64,000 bases of DNA. It comes from Streptomyces sp. SCL15-4 (GTDB lineage: Bacteria > Actinomycetota > Actinomycetes > Streptomycetales > Streptomycetaceae). The DNA lies in assembly GCF_033366695.1 (NCBI RefSeq), contig NZ_JAOBTQ010000001.1, forward strand, positions 1,426,001 to 1,490,000. The letters run 5' to 3'. Under the pieces are notes generated by a model that was given only the letters and a program-made list of their open reading frames with translations, had not been told where the DNA came from and did not search any database. Every line of letters begins with the position of its first letter. Position 1 is the stretch's first letter. The position numbers and the translations under genes are program-made. Of the stretch, positions 17,407-26,291 are shown piece after piece.

Positions 17407-17699
17407 CAGACCTCAGCACCCGAGGCGGGGCACACGACCGGACCAGGAGACCGGTCGCGGCCCCGCGTCGCGCTGCCCGCCCTCTGCGCCACGCAGATCG
17501 TGAGCCGGGGCATGCCTGACCGCGTTCGGCGGACTGACCACCACCGCTTTCGCCGCCGTCCCCGGCCCGTATGTCCTACTTATCGCCGTGTCGGCCGCGG
17601 CCGACACGGTCCGCGGTAATCTCACCCTGCTCCAAGCCACCGCCATCACCAACCGCTGGGGCACCACCCACTACGGCCGCCTCTGCGGACTCCTCTCAA
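17403..17699 (+). pseudogene. Decayed MFS transporter of the second ars operon
   Basis: GTG 17403 overlaps the flavoprotein stop. After ~25 codons a shifted frame gives RVALPALCATQIVS, the usual first-helix sequence of this MFS group. The sequence then jumps to LTAFGGLTTTAFAAVPGP and AAADTVRGNLTLLQATAITN with RWGTTHYGRLCGLLS, a late-helix region. Several hundred codons between are deleted, and the 3' end is cut by the IS remnant at 17700. The original product would be an MFS exporter linked to the arsenic genes. Confidence 0.65.
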
Positions 17700-18285
17700 G
17701 CGGACGATGCTCCAAGCCAGTTGGAGGAGTCCGAGGTGAAGATCGGCGCGTGTCCCGTAGCGGATCCGTAGTCGTTTGAATTGGTGGAGCCAGGCAAAGG
17801 TTCACTCGACGACCCAGCGGGTCTTGCCCGGGCCGGAACCGTGAGCGGTGCCCTTGCGGGCGGTCCTCGGTGCGGTATGGCGTCGAGCAGTGGGACGAGC
17901 TGGTGACGTCGTGGCGGTTTCCGCCGGTCAGGGAGACGGCGAGCGGGGTGCTGTGCCGGTCGGTGATCAGGTGATGCTTGCTGCCTGGGCGAGCCCGGTC
18001 GAGCGGCGAAGGCCCGGTGTGGTCCCCTGCCTCGAGGGTCCTGGCGTGCGAGCCGTCGACAGCGGCGTCGTCCATGTCGAGCAGTGCTGTCTTGCGTAGT
18101 TCGCTCAGGAGAAGCTCGTGGAGGCGGAGCCAGACTCCGGCCTGGGTCCAGTCGCGTAGCCGTCGCCAGGCGGTCACCCCGCTGGAGCCGACACGTTCGG
18201 TCGGCACATCGGCCCAGCCAACCCCCTTGCGCAGCAGGCAAACAATTCCTTCGGGCCACTGCGACATCGCTTGTTGCCTGAAGGC
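17700..18285 (-). pseudogene. IS5-family transposase remnant
   Basis: Reads GVTAWRRLRDWTQAGVW, VDGSHARTLEAGDHTGPSP, GSKHHLITDRHSTPLAVSL and GGNRHDV, all IS5-type DDE landmarks. The central part after HDV is deleted. A shifted frame ends KTRWVVE-stop-TFAWLHQFKRLRIRY, where the family Arg codon of VERTF is TGA. The N-terminus is also cut. It is thus triply inactivated. No terminal repeats were identified. Confidence 0.7.
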
Positions 18286-18289
18286 CGGG

Positions 18290-18640
18290 CAACGGTCGCC
18301 AGTTGCCGTCATTCCGCGCGCCTCCCGGTACTTTCTGCCAGCGGTGGTACACGCCGTTTTCGGTGCCGCGTACAAATGCTTCCAGCGTGCCGCCGTCGTT
18401 CCGCGCTACGGCGACGTTGCCCATGATCTGCCCGGTGCCCAGAGGCCCCCATGACGGGTTCCAGCCGTTGCCTTCCTGCCAGCGGTGGTAGACGTTGTTG
18501 TCGGTGCCGCGTGCGAACATTTCCAGGCGGCCGTCCCCGTTCTGTCCGACCGCGGCATCTCCTTCGATAGGTCCGCCGAGGAAGTGCTGGCCCCATCCGC
18601 CCTCGTTCCAGCCGTTGTTTGTGCGCAGCGATTTCAATAT
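18290..18640 (-). pseudogene. PLL-like beta-propeller (lectin-type) repeats, fragment
   Basis: The minus strand carries two clear repeats: GRLEMFARGTDNNVYHRWQ ... NGWNPSWGPLG and GTLEAFVRGTENGVYHRWQ. This E/A-x-F-x-R-G-x-D/E-N-x-x-Y-H-R-W-Q pattern is that of PLL-type lectin propellers and related secreted glycan-binding repeats. Neither a proper start nor a stop belongs to this piece: it runs at one end into the transposase remnant and at the other into a plus-strand propeller piece. Ligand unknown. Confidence 0.55.
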
Positions 18641-18644
18641 CGTA

Positions 18645-18812
18645 TACAAGCGGGTCCAAGCGACCCCGAACAACCACACCACCTGGTCTGACTGGCAACA
18701 ATTGAACCATTTTAAGATTGACAGTGAGATCACAGCTATCAGGAACAGCGTCGGGCAAGTGATGGCATTCGCGCGCCGCACTGACAACACGATCATCTAC
18801 CGGAAGGATTGA
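18645..18812 (+). pseudogene. PLL-like propeller C-terminal fragment, opposite strand
   Basis: The plus strand reads TWSDWQQLN, then GQVMAFARRTDNTIIYRKD-stop, a terminal repeat of the same propeller family as the minus-strand piece beside it. It is visibly lower in GC than the surroundings (many A/T third positions), suggesting foreign origin. The two pieces point towards each other, as after an inversion inside one gene or the joining of two genes. Just downstream (about 18830-18870) VLLVAAYWRTNL matches the N-terminus of another transposase type. 18813-19016 otherwise holds no gene. Confidence 0.5.
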
Positions 18813-19016
18813 CAACCGAGGCAGTATTCTGAGTACTCCTGGTCGCGGCGTACTGGCGAACCAACCTGGCTGGGACCTGGGCTCCGCCACCCCCCGCTTC
18901 GGGGCCGAGTGGGATGCGTGCGACCAGGTCCGCCAGATCTCGCGGAGGCAGACCTGGTCGACCTGGCCGGGGTGGTGCAGTCGGCGCGACCCGACATCTC
19001 AGGATCCGACGCCTGT

Positions 19017-20483
19017 TCACGGATGGAACACCGGGAGGGACTGACCGACACCTCGGCAACTCCGCGCTGGGAGCGCACGCAACTCGCGCACCACGCGGGA
19101 GATCTGAGGAACGACAGCGACTACTCCGTGCACGAGCGGCACCCGGGTCGCGGAGCACTGTCCTACCGCGAATACGCGCTCGTCCATGTCTCGTCCGAGA
19201 TCCACACGCAGATCGGCTGACAACGCGGCCGGCGCCCCCCGTCGGTGTTCTCCCAAGAGGAGTCTGCCCTCCGAACACCGCATGGAGGGCGGACGGTAAC
19301 CGGTGGCGTAGACGACGGCGTCGAAATGATCACACGAGCCGTCCCGCCACTTCATGGCCCACCGGTCACCCGTCCGGGTCAGCTCGGTGGGCCGGCGCCG
19401 GCCCACCTCGAGGCGCCCGGCGTCCGCCAGTGACAGGAGTTTTTTCGCATTGCTCACCGGCATGGCCGAGATGTAGCGGTCGAGGACGTCTTCCACGATT
19501 ACCCAGAAGTCCTGCCACACCGCTGGTGGCTGCCGGAGCAACCACTCATTGGTCAGCGCGATGAATTCGACGGTCAGTTCCTGCCAGAAGTTGCGTCCTT
19601 CCTCCGCGATGGTGATCTCCGCACGGAGGCGTTCCACCGGGTCATGCGCCAGGGAGAGCTGGTCTCGAAGGTGGGGACGGCCGTGACCGGCCAGACAACG
19701 GACCAGTCCGGCGACGAAGCGCTCGGCCTGCCCCGCGTCCGTCGTCTCCACCCAGGGGTGTCCCGCCAGGGCCGTGAGCGATCCGCTGGCCGAGGAATCC
19801 GGGTACATCCGGGTCCTCACGGAGGGCAGGGTGCCCGACGGTGAAGCCATCTGCACACGGGCGCCGGAACGGCCGAGGGTGATCACCGCGTCGACCGCGG
19901 ACAGCCGGCTTCCCAGGACCAGGACACGGGCGTCGTGGGGCAAGGCGGCCGCCGGCCCCAGGGCCGAGGCCGGCGTCACCCCCGAGTAAGACCGGAACGG
20001 CCGGATGACCGGTGGGGTCCACGCGTCCATTCCCATGCAGAGCATCACGGCGTCAGCCGGCCATTCGGCCCCGCTCCCGGTCCGCAGGGTGTAACCCGGT
20101 CCCGCACCCGCCACGGAGACCACCTTCTCCCGGTGGTGTTGGAGATGCACGCCGAGCGCCGAGGCTGCCGAACGTACGCCCAGGTACCGGTCCCGGCAGT
20201 ACTGTGCGAACAGATAGCGCGGTACGCAGTCAAGCGGTGTCACGGGAAAGCCGAGTCCGTGCAGATAGTCGACGAAGTCATCGGGCCGATCGGCCATCAG
20301 CGACATGCTGTCGGCCGAGGTGTTGCACAAGAGCGCCGGGTCTGTAGAGGAGAAGGCATCCCCGTGACCGATCGCGCCTGGTTCGAAGACGTCGATGCGC
20401 TGGGCAACGCCACACCTGGCCAGGTGGACCACCGCTGACGTACCGGTAGCCCCGGCTCCCACCACGGCGACACTGCGGAGCAC
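19017..20483 (-). CDS. FAD/NAD(P)-binding oxidoreductase (YdhS/N-hydroxylase-like)
   Basis: A 488-aa flavoprotein from GTG 20483. The FAD motif VAVVGAGATGTSAVVHLAR lies at residues 5-23, a second Rossmann-like VLVLGSRLSAVDAVITLG near 190, and VVYATGYRPP near the C-terminus. The layout (FAD_NAD_binding_9-like) is shared by YdhS-type proteins and is related to N-hydroxylating monooxygenases such as ornithine N-hydroxylase. It lies 16 bp after the ATP-grasp gene and is probably co-transcribed. In the context of an aldoxime dehydratase it could oxidise an amino group towards an oxime, but that is inference; reaction and substrate are not shown by the sequence. Confidence 0.72.
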   Translation of the reverse strand: MLRSVAVVGAGATGTSAVVHLARCGVAQRIDVFEPGAIGHGDAFSSTDPALLCNTSADSMSLMADRPDDFVDYLHGLGFPVTPLDCVPRYLFAQYCRDRYLGVRSAASALGVHLQHHREKVVSVAGAGPGYTLRTGSGAEWPADAVMLCMGMDAWTPPVIRPFRSYSGVTPASALGPAAALPHDARVLVLGSRLSAVDAVITLGRSGARVQMASPSGTLPSVRTRMYPDSSASGSLTALAGHPWVETTDAGQAERFVAGLVRCLAGHGRPHLRDQLSLAHDPVERLRAEITIAEEGRNFWQELTVEFIALTNEWLLRQPPAVWQDFWVIVEDVLDRYISAMPVSNAKKLLSLADAGRLEVGRRRPTELTRTGDRWAMKWRDGSCDHFDAVVYATGYRPPSMRCSEGRLLLGEHRRGAPAALSADLRVDLGRDMDERVFAVGQCSATRVPLVHGVVAVVPQISRVVRELRALPARSCRGVGQSLPVFHP

Positions 20484-20499
20484 GACCGTTGCCTGCGGG

Positions 20500-21723
20500 T
20501 CACACCGCGACGATGTCGAAAAGCGTGCCCGCGTCTTCCATGCCCATCACGACGGCAAGGGACTTCTGGACCACGGGCTCGTCCTCGTGGACGAAGTACA
20601 CGATGCCCGTGCTTCCCGTGGTGAGAGCGTGGTCCTTGACCGTGCTCCCGACCTCGGGCAGGGACGTGCCGCTGTGAAAACCCGGCAGGCGGCGGACGGC
20701 TTCCAGCCCCGGGATACCACGCAGAACACCGGAACCGAAGCTGCGCAGGAACGCCTTCCCCATTACGTTCGGCGGGGTGTACCCCAGACGCAGACGCCGC
20801 CGGAAGTCGGCAGGAGCGAGCAGGCTCTCCACCAGGAGGTGCTGCTGGCTCGACCCGAACGCCTTGAAGTAGGGGTCCGGATCAAGAGTAGGCCCGAGAA
20901 TCCGGGCGTTCACCTCGAGGATCCGGGGCCCGGCCTGCGTGAGGCGCACGTCCGTGTTGGCCGCGCCACGCCGGATCCCGAGAGCGTCCAGGCACGCGTA
21001 CACGTAGGCGAGGACGCGGTGCTCCTCGAGCCCGAGACGGTGGCAACTGATCGTGTGGCGCCGGGTCGGCATGCCGTCGCGTTCGTCGACACAGCTGCGC
21101 GACAGCTCGTGGAGATAGTGCTGTCCGTCCATGCTCACCGTGGAGACGAGGTACTGAGAACCGGGAAGGTACTCCTGCACGAGCACTGCCTCGTTCACCG
21201 CACCGAGCAGGTTGGGGCGCTGGTGGATAGCCATGAAATGCTCGGCGGCGTCCTGTTCCGTACGGCAGATCCTGCACCCGTCGCTCCCGGAACTGGCGGG
21301 GGGCTTGGCGACGACCGGCAGTCCTACGTGATCGAGGGCGCCAGGCAGGTCTTTCCGGGTGGCTACGAGGGCCTGCCGGGGTACCTCGATACCTGCGTCA
21401 CCCAGAGCGTCCACCATGCGCGCCTTGTCAAACCGTGCCGAGGCCGTCGCATCCTCGTTGCGTGGAAGGTCCAGGTGTTCGGCGAGACGGTGGGCAAGGT
21501 CGACGCCGGCCTCGCTCCCGGGAACGACGTGACGTACACGCAGGTCGCGCAGCAGGCGGGCGGTTCTGTGCACGTTCCGGTGGATCACACACTGACCGGG
21601 GCCGCCGTCCTCGGCCGCCGCGGCGAAGTGTCCGCTGTAGACGAGCACACACTCCTCGCCGCGTTCGCGGAATGCCGCCGACAGGAAGACGCCGCTCGAT
21701 ACCGGATTCACCAGGGCGATCAT
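20500..21723 (-). CDS. ATP-grasp ligase
   Basis: A 407-aa ATP-grasp protein. ATG 21723 was preferred because GAGGGGG sits seven bases upstream and the product begins MIALVNPVSSGVFLSAAF, the usual pre-ATP-grasp domain; earlier ATGs lack such a site. ATP-grasp features: GLPVVAKPPASSGSDG (ATP-binding loop), VLVQEYLPGSQYLVS (acidic/base contact) and LEVNARI (metal ligands E and N). The closest functional class is the amino-acid or peptide ligases of secondary metabolism (carboxylate-amine ligation through acyl phosphate). It forms an operon with the FAD oxidoreductase and is divergent from the aldoxime dehydratase. The 276-bp gap contains no certain promoter. Confidence 0.82.
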   Translation of the reverse strand: MIALVNPVSSGVFLSAAFRERGEECVLVYSGHFAAAAEDGGPGQCVIHRNVHRTARLLRDLRVRHVVPGSEAGVDLAHRLAEHLDLPRNEDATASARFDKARMVDALGDAGIEVPRQALVATRKDLPGALDHVGLPVVAKPPASSGSDGCRICRTEQDAAEHFMAIHQRPNLLGAVNEAVLVQEYLPGSQYLVSTVSMDGQHYLHELSRSCVDERDGMPTRRHTISCHRLGLEEHRVLAYVYACLDALGIRRGAANTDVRLTQAGPRILEVNARILGPTLDPDPYFKAFGSSQQHLLVESLLAPADFRRRLRLGYTPPNVMGKAFLRSFGSGVLRGIPGLEAVRRLPGFHSGTSLPEVGSTVKDHALTTGSTGIVYFVHEDEPVVQKSLAVVMGMEDAGTLFDIVAV

Positions 21724-21999
21724 CAGCGCACCCCCTCTCATCGATCCCAGTCTGAACCAGCCGCCCGTCACCACAAGGCGGAGTCCGGGTTTGCGAGCGC
21801 ACCTCGCCATCCCAAGATTATTGTCACACCCGGCAAAGCGCGATCGGAGAAAGATCAATAAAGCCGCTCGGGCCGGCGTCGGCCCAGACGATGCGGGATC
21901 GCGAAAACTGGCTAGACTGGATCGTGATCATCTCCGTTCCCCGACTCCTCGTGCTCCTGGTCGGGATCTCTTACGAAGTTCCGCACAAAATGATGAGCC

Positions 22000-22971
22000 A
22001 TGACGAAGCGATCCTCTGACCCGGTCCAGCACACTCCTCGGTTTCCCGCGTTCACCGGGGTTTTTCCGTCGGGTTGCACGGCCTACGTGATGGGTCAGTA
22101 CGGTGTGCAGTCCGCCGCTGGTGCGGTGCATGAGGCGGCAGCGGCGGAAATGTGTCAAAGGTTCCGGTCGCCCAGCCGACCGGATGTCGTCAACCGAGGT
22201 TCGTTCACGGACTCTTCGGGGTTGATGAACACCGTATGGTTCGCCTACTGGCTCGAGCCGGCCCGGCATCGCTCGTGGGTCGCCGAGGGGAAACGCTCGG
22301 CTCCCGTCCAGGAAGCGGGCTGGTGGTGGGAAGAGGCGCTGATTCCCGTCACAGCGACCGAGACCCTGCACACCCACCGGCAGGACCAGTACCCCACGAG
22401 CGGGCTGGCGGAAATCCTCGACCAGAAACCGACCAAGCTGCATGACTACTGGGGGTCCGCGCGCGACCGCATGCGGAACTCCTCGGCTCCGCCAACCCAT
22501 GGTGCGGCGTTCAAGACCCACGACAGCGTCGTGGACGTCGTCGTGGAAGGCGGTATCTGCCTGATCCGCACCGCCCAGGACTGGTCAGCAAGCAGTGTTT
22601 TCCGCCTGCCTTTCCTGCAAAAGGTACAGCCGGTTAAAAAAAGAGGTGTCAGCTACCTGGCCGAGCACCCGGAAACTGGTTGCATATGTGCTCGGGAAAT
22701 ACTCGAGCAGGATATGGATGGACGCCCGCTGGACAGAGCGTGCACCGTGGCCTGGTTCGTCTCACTCGATCATCTTCTGTCGTGGACCCATTTCCACGAA
22801 ACGCATCTGCGGATATACCGTTCGTTCTTCTCCATGCTCCAGGAAGAACAGGGCTGCCTGGACGTGGCGCTGTGGCACGAGGTGAGCGTGCTCCCACCGG
22901 GTTCCGTACGGGCCCGTTATGCCGGATGCCATCCGGCCACCGGATTGCTGCCACTCGGCCGCCATGAATAG
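22000..22971 (+). CDS. Haem-containing aldoxime dehydratase
   Basis: A 323-aa member of the phenylacetaldoxime dehydratase (Oxd) family, converting R-CH=NOH into the nitrile R-CN on haem. Landmarks: YWGSARDRM (150-158), the haem-ligand region THFHETHLRIYRSF with His269 as candidate proximal ligand, and LWHEVSVL with His293 as the candidate catalytic histidine. The spacing of the two is as expected for Oxd. At 323 residues it is slightly shorter than typical Oxd (~350). GC is lower than in neighbours, suggesting transfer. In soil bacteria Oxd genes usually accompany nitrilase or nitrile hydratase genes; none is here. Instead there are an FAD oxidoreductase, an ATP-grasp ligase and an aldolase, which looks biosynthetic. 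Confidence 0.8.
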   Translation: MTKRSSDPVQHTPRFPAFTGVFPSGCTAYVMGQYGVQSAAGAVHEAAAAEMCQRFRSPSRPDVVNRGSFTDSSGLMNTVWFAYWLEPARHRSWVAEGKRSAPVQEAGWWWEEALIPVTATETLHTHRQDQYPTSGLAEILDQKPTKLHDYWGSARDRMRNSSAPPTHGAAFKTHDSVVDVVVEGGICLIRTAQDWSASSVFRLPFLQKVQPVKKRGVSYLAEHPETGCICAREILEQDMDGRPLDRACTVAWFVSLDHLLSWTHFHETHLRIYRSFFSMLQEEQGCLDVALWHEVSVLPPGSVRARYAGCHPATGLLPLGRHE

Positions 22972-23054
22972 GACGACCGAAGTCCGTCGCCTCCTCATCT
23001 CCCGGGTCGTTGTTCAGTACTTGCCCCACCTCGTCCAGCGAGAGGACCCAGCAC

Positions 23055-23837
23055 GTGACGCGCCATGATTCCGGTACCGGCCTGCCCATCCCCGACCCAC
23101 CCGTCTTCGCTTCCCCCGCCGACGAACGCCGCCACCGCAAACAGCGTCTGACCGCGGCCCTGCGCCTCTTCGGCAAGTTCGGGTACGGAGAAGGAATTTC
23201 CGGCCACATCTCCGTGCGTGATCCCGAACACCTTGATCACTTCTGGGTCAACCCCCTGGGTCTCTCTTTCAACCGTCTCCGTGTCGCCGACCTGATCTGC
23301 GTCGATGCCACCGGGACCGTGGTGGAGGGCCACCACCGCCTCAACACCAGCTCCTTCGTCATCCACTCACCCATCCACGAGCTGCGGCCCGATGTCACCG
23401 CCGTCGCCCACGGCCACACCGTGCACACCCGCGCGTTGGGCTGCCTCGGCCAGCTCCTGATCCCACTGGACCAGGAGTCAGCCGCCTTCTACCAGCAGCA
23501 GGTTCTCTACGAGGACTACGAAGGCCCTTCCGTCACCGTCGCCCAGGGCCGCGACATGGCTCACAAGCTCGGCGACCACCGGGCCCTCCTCCTCAAGCAC
23601 CATGGTCTCGTCACCGTCGGTGCATCGATCGAAGAAGCCGTGCACTGGTTCTTCACCTACGAGACCTGTGCCCACGTCCAACTCCTCGCATCGGCAGCCG
23701 GAACCCCTCAAACCCTCACCCACGAACAGGCCCTCGCCGCAGCCGAAGGCTTCGGCGCCCCCGAACTCGCACGCTTCAGCTTCGAGCTCCTGTGGGACGA
23801 AGTCGCCCACGAACATCCCGAACTGCTCGATGAGTGA
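23055..23837 (+). CDS. Class II aldolase/adducin-family protein
   Basis: A 260-aa protein of the fuculose-1-phosphate aldolase/RibD-4-epimerase fold, starting at GTG 23055 behind GAGAGGA. Zinc ligands appear as His-x-His in AHGHTVHTR (about 122-130) and a further His in LLKHHGLVTVG; FGYGEGISGHIS forms the phosphate/backbone loop. Such proteins cleave or form C-C bonds, or act as decarboxylases, on small oxo compounds. It follows the aldoxime dehydratase by 83 bp on the same strand. Its substrate is unknown; the position suggests a share in the same small pathway. It is cut off from further genes by IS debris. Confidence 0.8.
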   Translation: MTRHDSGTGLPIPDPPVFASPADERRHRKQRLTAALRLFGKFGYGEGISGHISVRDPEHLDHFWVNPLGLSFNRLRVADLICVDATGTVVEGHHRLNTSSFVIHSPIHELRPDVTAVAHGHTVHTRALGCLGQLLIPLDQESAAFYQQQVLYEDYEGPSVTVAQGRDMAHKLGDHRALLLKHHGLVTVGASIEEAVHWFFTYETCAHVQLLASAAGTPQTLTHEQALAAAEGFGAPELARFSFELLWDEVAHEHPELLDE

Positions 23838-23849
23838 CGCCCTCCCGGC

Positions 23850-24490
23850 ATCGCGACGAGACATGAGAAGACTGCCGCCTCCTGGTACTCCAGCGCGGTG
23901 GCTGCGGGGAGGAGGGCGAGCATGGCGAGGGTGCCCCAGCGGCGCCAGGACGTCCCGCGTCTGACCTGGTGGTCGTCCAGTCCGGTCAGACCCTTGCCGG
24001 ACTGCAATGCCTCTTCGGCCGTCCATCTGCGTCATCTGCGTCCGGCCACCTTCACCATGATGGACAGCGGCACCCGGGTCGCCGAGTAACAGCGGCAGAA
24101 GGCGAGTTCGCCGGTGCTACGGTCGCGGCGGACGAGCAGGTCGCGGCAGCCGGGCCGATCGTTGGCGATGTCGGCCGGGGCCCAGTCGGAGTAGCGGTGT
24201 CCCTTGGCTCCGGCTCCTGCGGAGAGCTTTTGCCAGGTCGGCTTCAGGAGCTTCTTGACCGGGGCGTCAGTGCGGATCTTGCCCGCACGGGTGGTGATCT
24301 GGTGGTCGCAGGCAACGGCGAGGACGTATTGGAGCTGCCGTTGCTCCAGCGCGGTCCGCAGGTGCGGGTCGCCTCCACAGACCTCGTCGCCGGCCACCCT
24401 GGCCGCGGGCCGGCGTCCGGCGCGCGGCCGATCACGCGGGTGACGAGTGGGAATTTGGCCTGGCCGCCCACCACGACGAGCTGCACGCCT
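23850..24490 (-). pseudogene. IS701-family transposase C-terminal remnant
   Basis: Frames on the minus strand give FPLVTRVIGRAPDAGPRPG, then (shifted) VAGDEVCGGDPHLRTALEQR, YVLAVACDHQITT, WQKLSAGAGAKGHRYSDWA and finally LQSGKGLTGLDDHQVRRGT with WGTLAMLALLPA. This is the order of the C-terminal half of IS701 transposases, broken by at least two frameshifts. The N-terminal half is absent. No terminal repeat was found. Confidence 0.65.
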
Positions 24491-24559
24491 CCTTCAGCGC
24501 GCCCGGACCGACGGCGGGCGCTGGGCGGTCTACCGCATGCTCAGCCGCGACGGTCCTGA

Positions 24560-25175
24560 CCAACGCCTGGTACTCGACCAGCGACCTGGCCGCTCGTCTC
24601 CGGGTGGACGCGTCCACGACCGCCCCGCACCCGGCGGACCGACCGACAAGGGCACCAAAGGCAGCGGGCCCGCAAGGTCCCCATCATCGAGGAGATCCGC
24701 CCCCTGGTCGCCCAGCGCGTCCTGTCCGCCGGCCCCGCCCCCGACGCCCGCCTGTTCACCGGCCCGCGCGGCGGACGCATCTCCACCGCCGTCCTGCGCG
24801 ACGCCACCCACTGGGACGACGTGGTCATCAGGCTCGGCTACGAACACCTGCGCCGCCACGACCTCCGGCACACCGGCCTCACCTGGTTCGCCGACACGGG
24901 AGTCCCGGTCCACGTCCTACGGCGCATCGCCGGCCACGGCTCCCTCATGACCACCCAGCGCTACCTCCACCCCGACGTCCACAAGATCACGGCCGCCGGC
25001 GCGGCACTCTCCGCACACCTCAGCGCGCTCCGCGCCCCCCCGCTCGCTCCCGAGCCCGATCGTCATGACCCGCTGACACCGGTCAAGGGAGCATTGGTCC
25101 CCAACTGGTCCCCAAGAACGATCAAGGGCCGGCCTCGGATTTCTCCGAAACCGGCCCTGACCTGCGACTCTCACG
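24560..25175 (+). pseudogene. Tyrosine recombinase (integrase) C-terminal fragment with upstream HTH scrap
   Basis: At about 24560-24620 the plus strand reads NAWYSTSDLAARLRVDAST, typical of the excisionase/HTH proteins next to Streptomyces integrases. From about 24660 one frame reads VPIIEEIRPLVAQRV, ARLFTGPRGGRIS, HLRRHDLRHTGLTWF, VLRRIAGHGSLMTTQRYLHP. These hold the catalytic Arg (HDLRHTG), His (GHGS) and Tyr (QRYLHP) of the tyrosine recombinase C-terminal domain. The N-terminal arm-binding and core-binding domains are missing and the C-terminus is frameshifted relative to the sister copy at 43858-44110. It lies just before an att-like tRNA-Pro segment, the normal position of an integrating element's int. 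Confidence 0.75.
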
Positions 25176-25206
25176 AATCGGGAACCTGCGACCCCTTGAC
25201 CCCCAG
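24905..25206 (+). repeat. Direct repeat copy 1: integrase end, terminator and att core
   Basis: About 300 bp nearly identical to 43858-44169 in the same orientation. It covers the last ~85 integrase codons, a degraded version of the inverted repeat that terminates tRNA-Pro, and a 25-bp segment of tRNA-Pro (25182-25206). Compared with the intact copy, 12 bp at the tRNA 3' end are missing just before the core. Confidence 0.8.
25182..25206. other. att-like site (25 bp of tRNA-Pro)
   Basis: This 25-bp stretch, beginning GAACCTGCGACC and ending TTGACCCCCAG, is identical to 44145-44169, which lies inside the intact tRNA-Pro gene (T arm to anticodon loop). Tyrosine-recombinase elements of Streptomyces use such tRNA 3' halves as attachment cores; pSAM2, for example, uses a tRNA-Pro. 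Confidence 0.7.
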
Positions 25207-25246
25207 GAGTGAGGGTCAGCGGTGTTTTCTGGATATAGCGGACTTA

Positions 25247-26104
25247 GACATCATTTCAGTTGGAGCTTGCGGTGGCATATGAGGGTCGCGGCGATGGCGG
25301 TGAAGGCGAGGAAGTGTTCCGGCTTCCGCTCGTAGCGGCGGTGGAGGCGTCTACAGCCGGAGAGCCAGGACACGGTCCGTTCCACGACCCAGCGGTGCCG
25401 GCCCAGCCGTTGAGACGGCTCGACGCCCTTGCGGGCGATGCGGTGCCGGATGCCATGGGAAGACAGCCAGCGCCGCAGGTGCTGGTAGTCGTACCCCTTG
25501 TCTGCGTGCAGCTTGCCGGGCCGTCGGCGACGGGGGCCACGACGTGAGCGGATGGGCGGGATGCCGCGGACGAGCGGGATGAGGGCCTGGCTGTCGTGGA
25601 GGTTGGCGGCGGAGATGCCGATCGACAGGGGCAGGCCGTTACGGTCGACGATGAGGTGGATTTTCGATCCCTTCTTGCCGCGGTCGGTCGGATTCGGACC
25701 CGTCAGCTGCCCCCTTTGAGGGCCCGGACGCTGACGGAGTCGATCGCGCACCGCGACCAGTCCAGCCCACCCCGGGAACCGAGTTCGTCCAGGACCAGGC
25801 GGTGGAGCTTGGCCCACACCCTGGCCTCGGTCCACTCGGTGAACCGGCGGAAGGCCGTCACTCCCGACAGGCCGAACCCAGGTGGCAGCTGGTTCCAGGT
25901 GCAGCCCGAGGTGGCCACGAAGATGATCGCGGCCAGCACCTCGCGATCCCCTCGCCGACGATGCCCTCCGCCCTGCGGGCGGACCGGCGCCGGCGGCACC
26001 ACCCGCTGGAACAACTCCCACAGGTCTCCTGGCACCATCCGCTCGACAAGCACAGCAGTCATCGCCCCAGACTGCCGCAAGATCACGCCAACTGAAATGG
26101 CGTC
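25247..26104. mobile_element. Complete IS5-family insertion sequence (858 bp)
   Basis: 17-bp inverted repeats with two mismatches: 25247-25263 (GACATCATTTCAGTTGG) and 26088-26104 (complement GACGCCATTTCAGTTGG). A TTA target duplication flanks both ends (25244-25246 and 26105-26107). It carries a single transposase in two frames. Confidence 0.88.
25251..26062 (-). CDS. IS5-family transposase, two frames joined by -1 frameshift
   Basis: OrfA from ATG 26062 gives the HTH part and the first catalytic Asp (CAIDSVSVRALKGG-stop). OrfB, overlapping in the -1 frame, continues GSKIHLIVDRNGLPLSIGIS, LHADKGYDYQHLRRWL and RWVVERTVSWLSGCRRLHRR to the stop at 25251. The switch point is CTC-AAA-GGG-GGC near 25710, suitable for -1 slippage. 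Terminal repeats are intact, so the element may be active. Confidence 0.82.
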
Positions 26105-26291
26105 TTAATCCGGGTGCAAGACGTGCGTGGAGACATGCTTCGTGCGCGACCGCGCGGAGCGTGTGGTCCCCAGCTGGTCCCCAGGATCACCGCGCTGGCG
26201 GCGAGGCGGGCTCTGGGCATCTCTGATCACTGCAGGGTGGAGAGGACAGATTGACCGGCGGACTGTCAGTGCTCGCGCATAGCCTGCCGAC

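Noticed and set aside
8361..23837. Direct functional link between cyanase and the aldoxime dehydratase block
   Set aside because: Cyanate and nitriles are different substrates, the modules are 8 kb apart and are separated by arsenic genes and IS relics; common occurrence in an accessory region is enough explanation.
7689..24490. The two IS701-like halves (7689-8360 and 23850-24490) as one element split by an inversion
   Set aside because: One is an N-terminal and the other a C-terminal half in opposite orientation, but they seem to belong to different IS701 subgroups. No shared junction was found.
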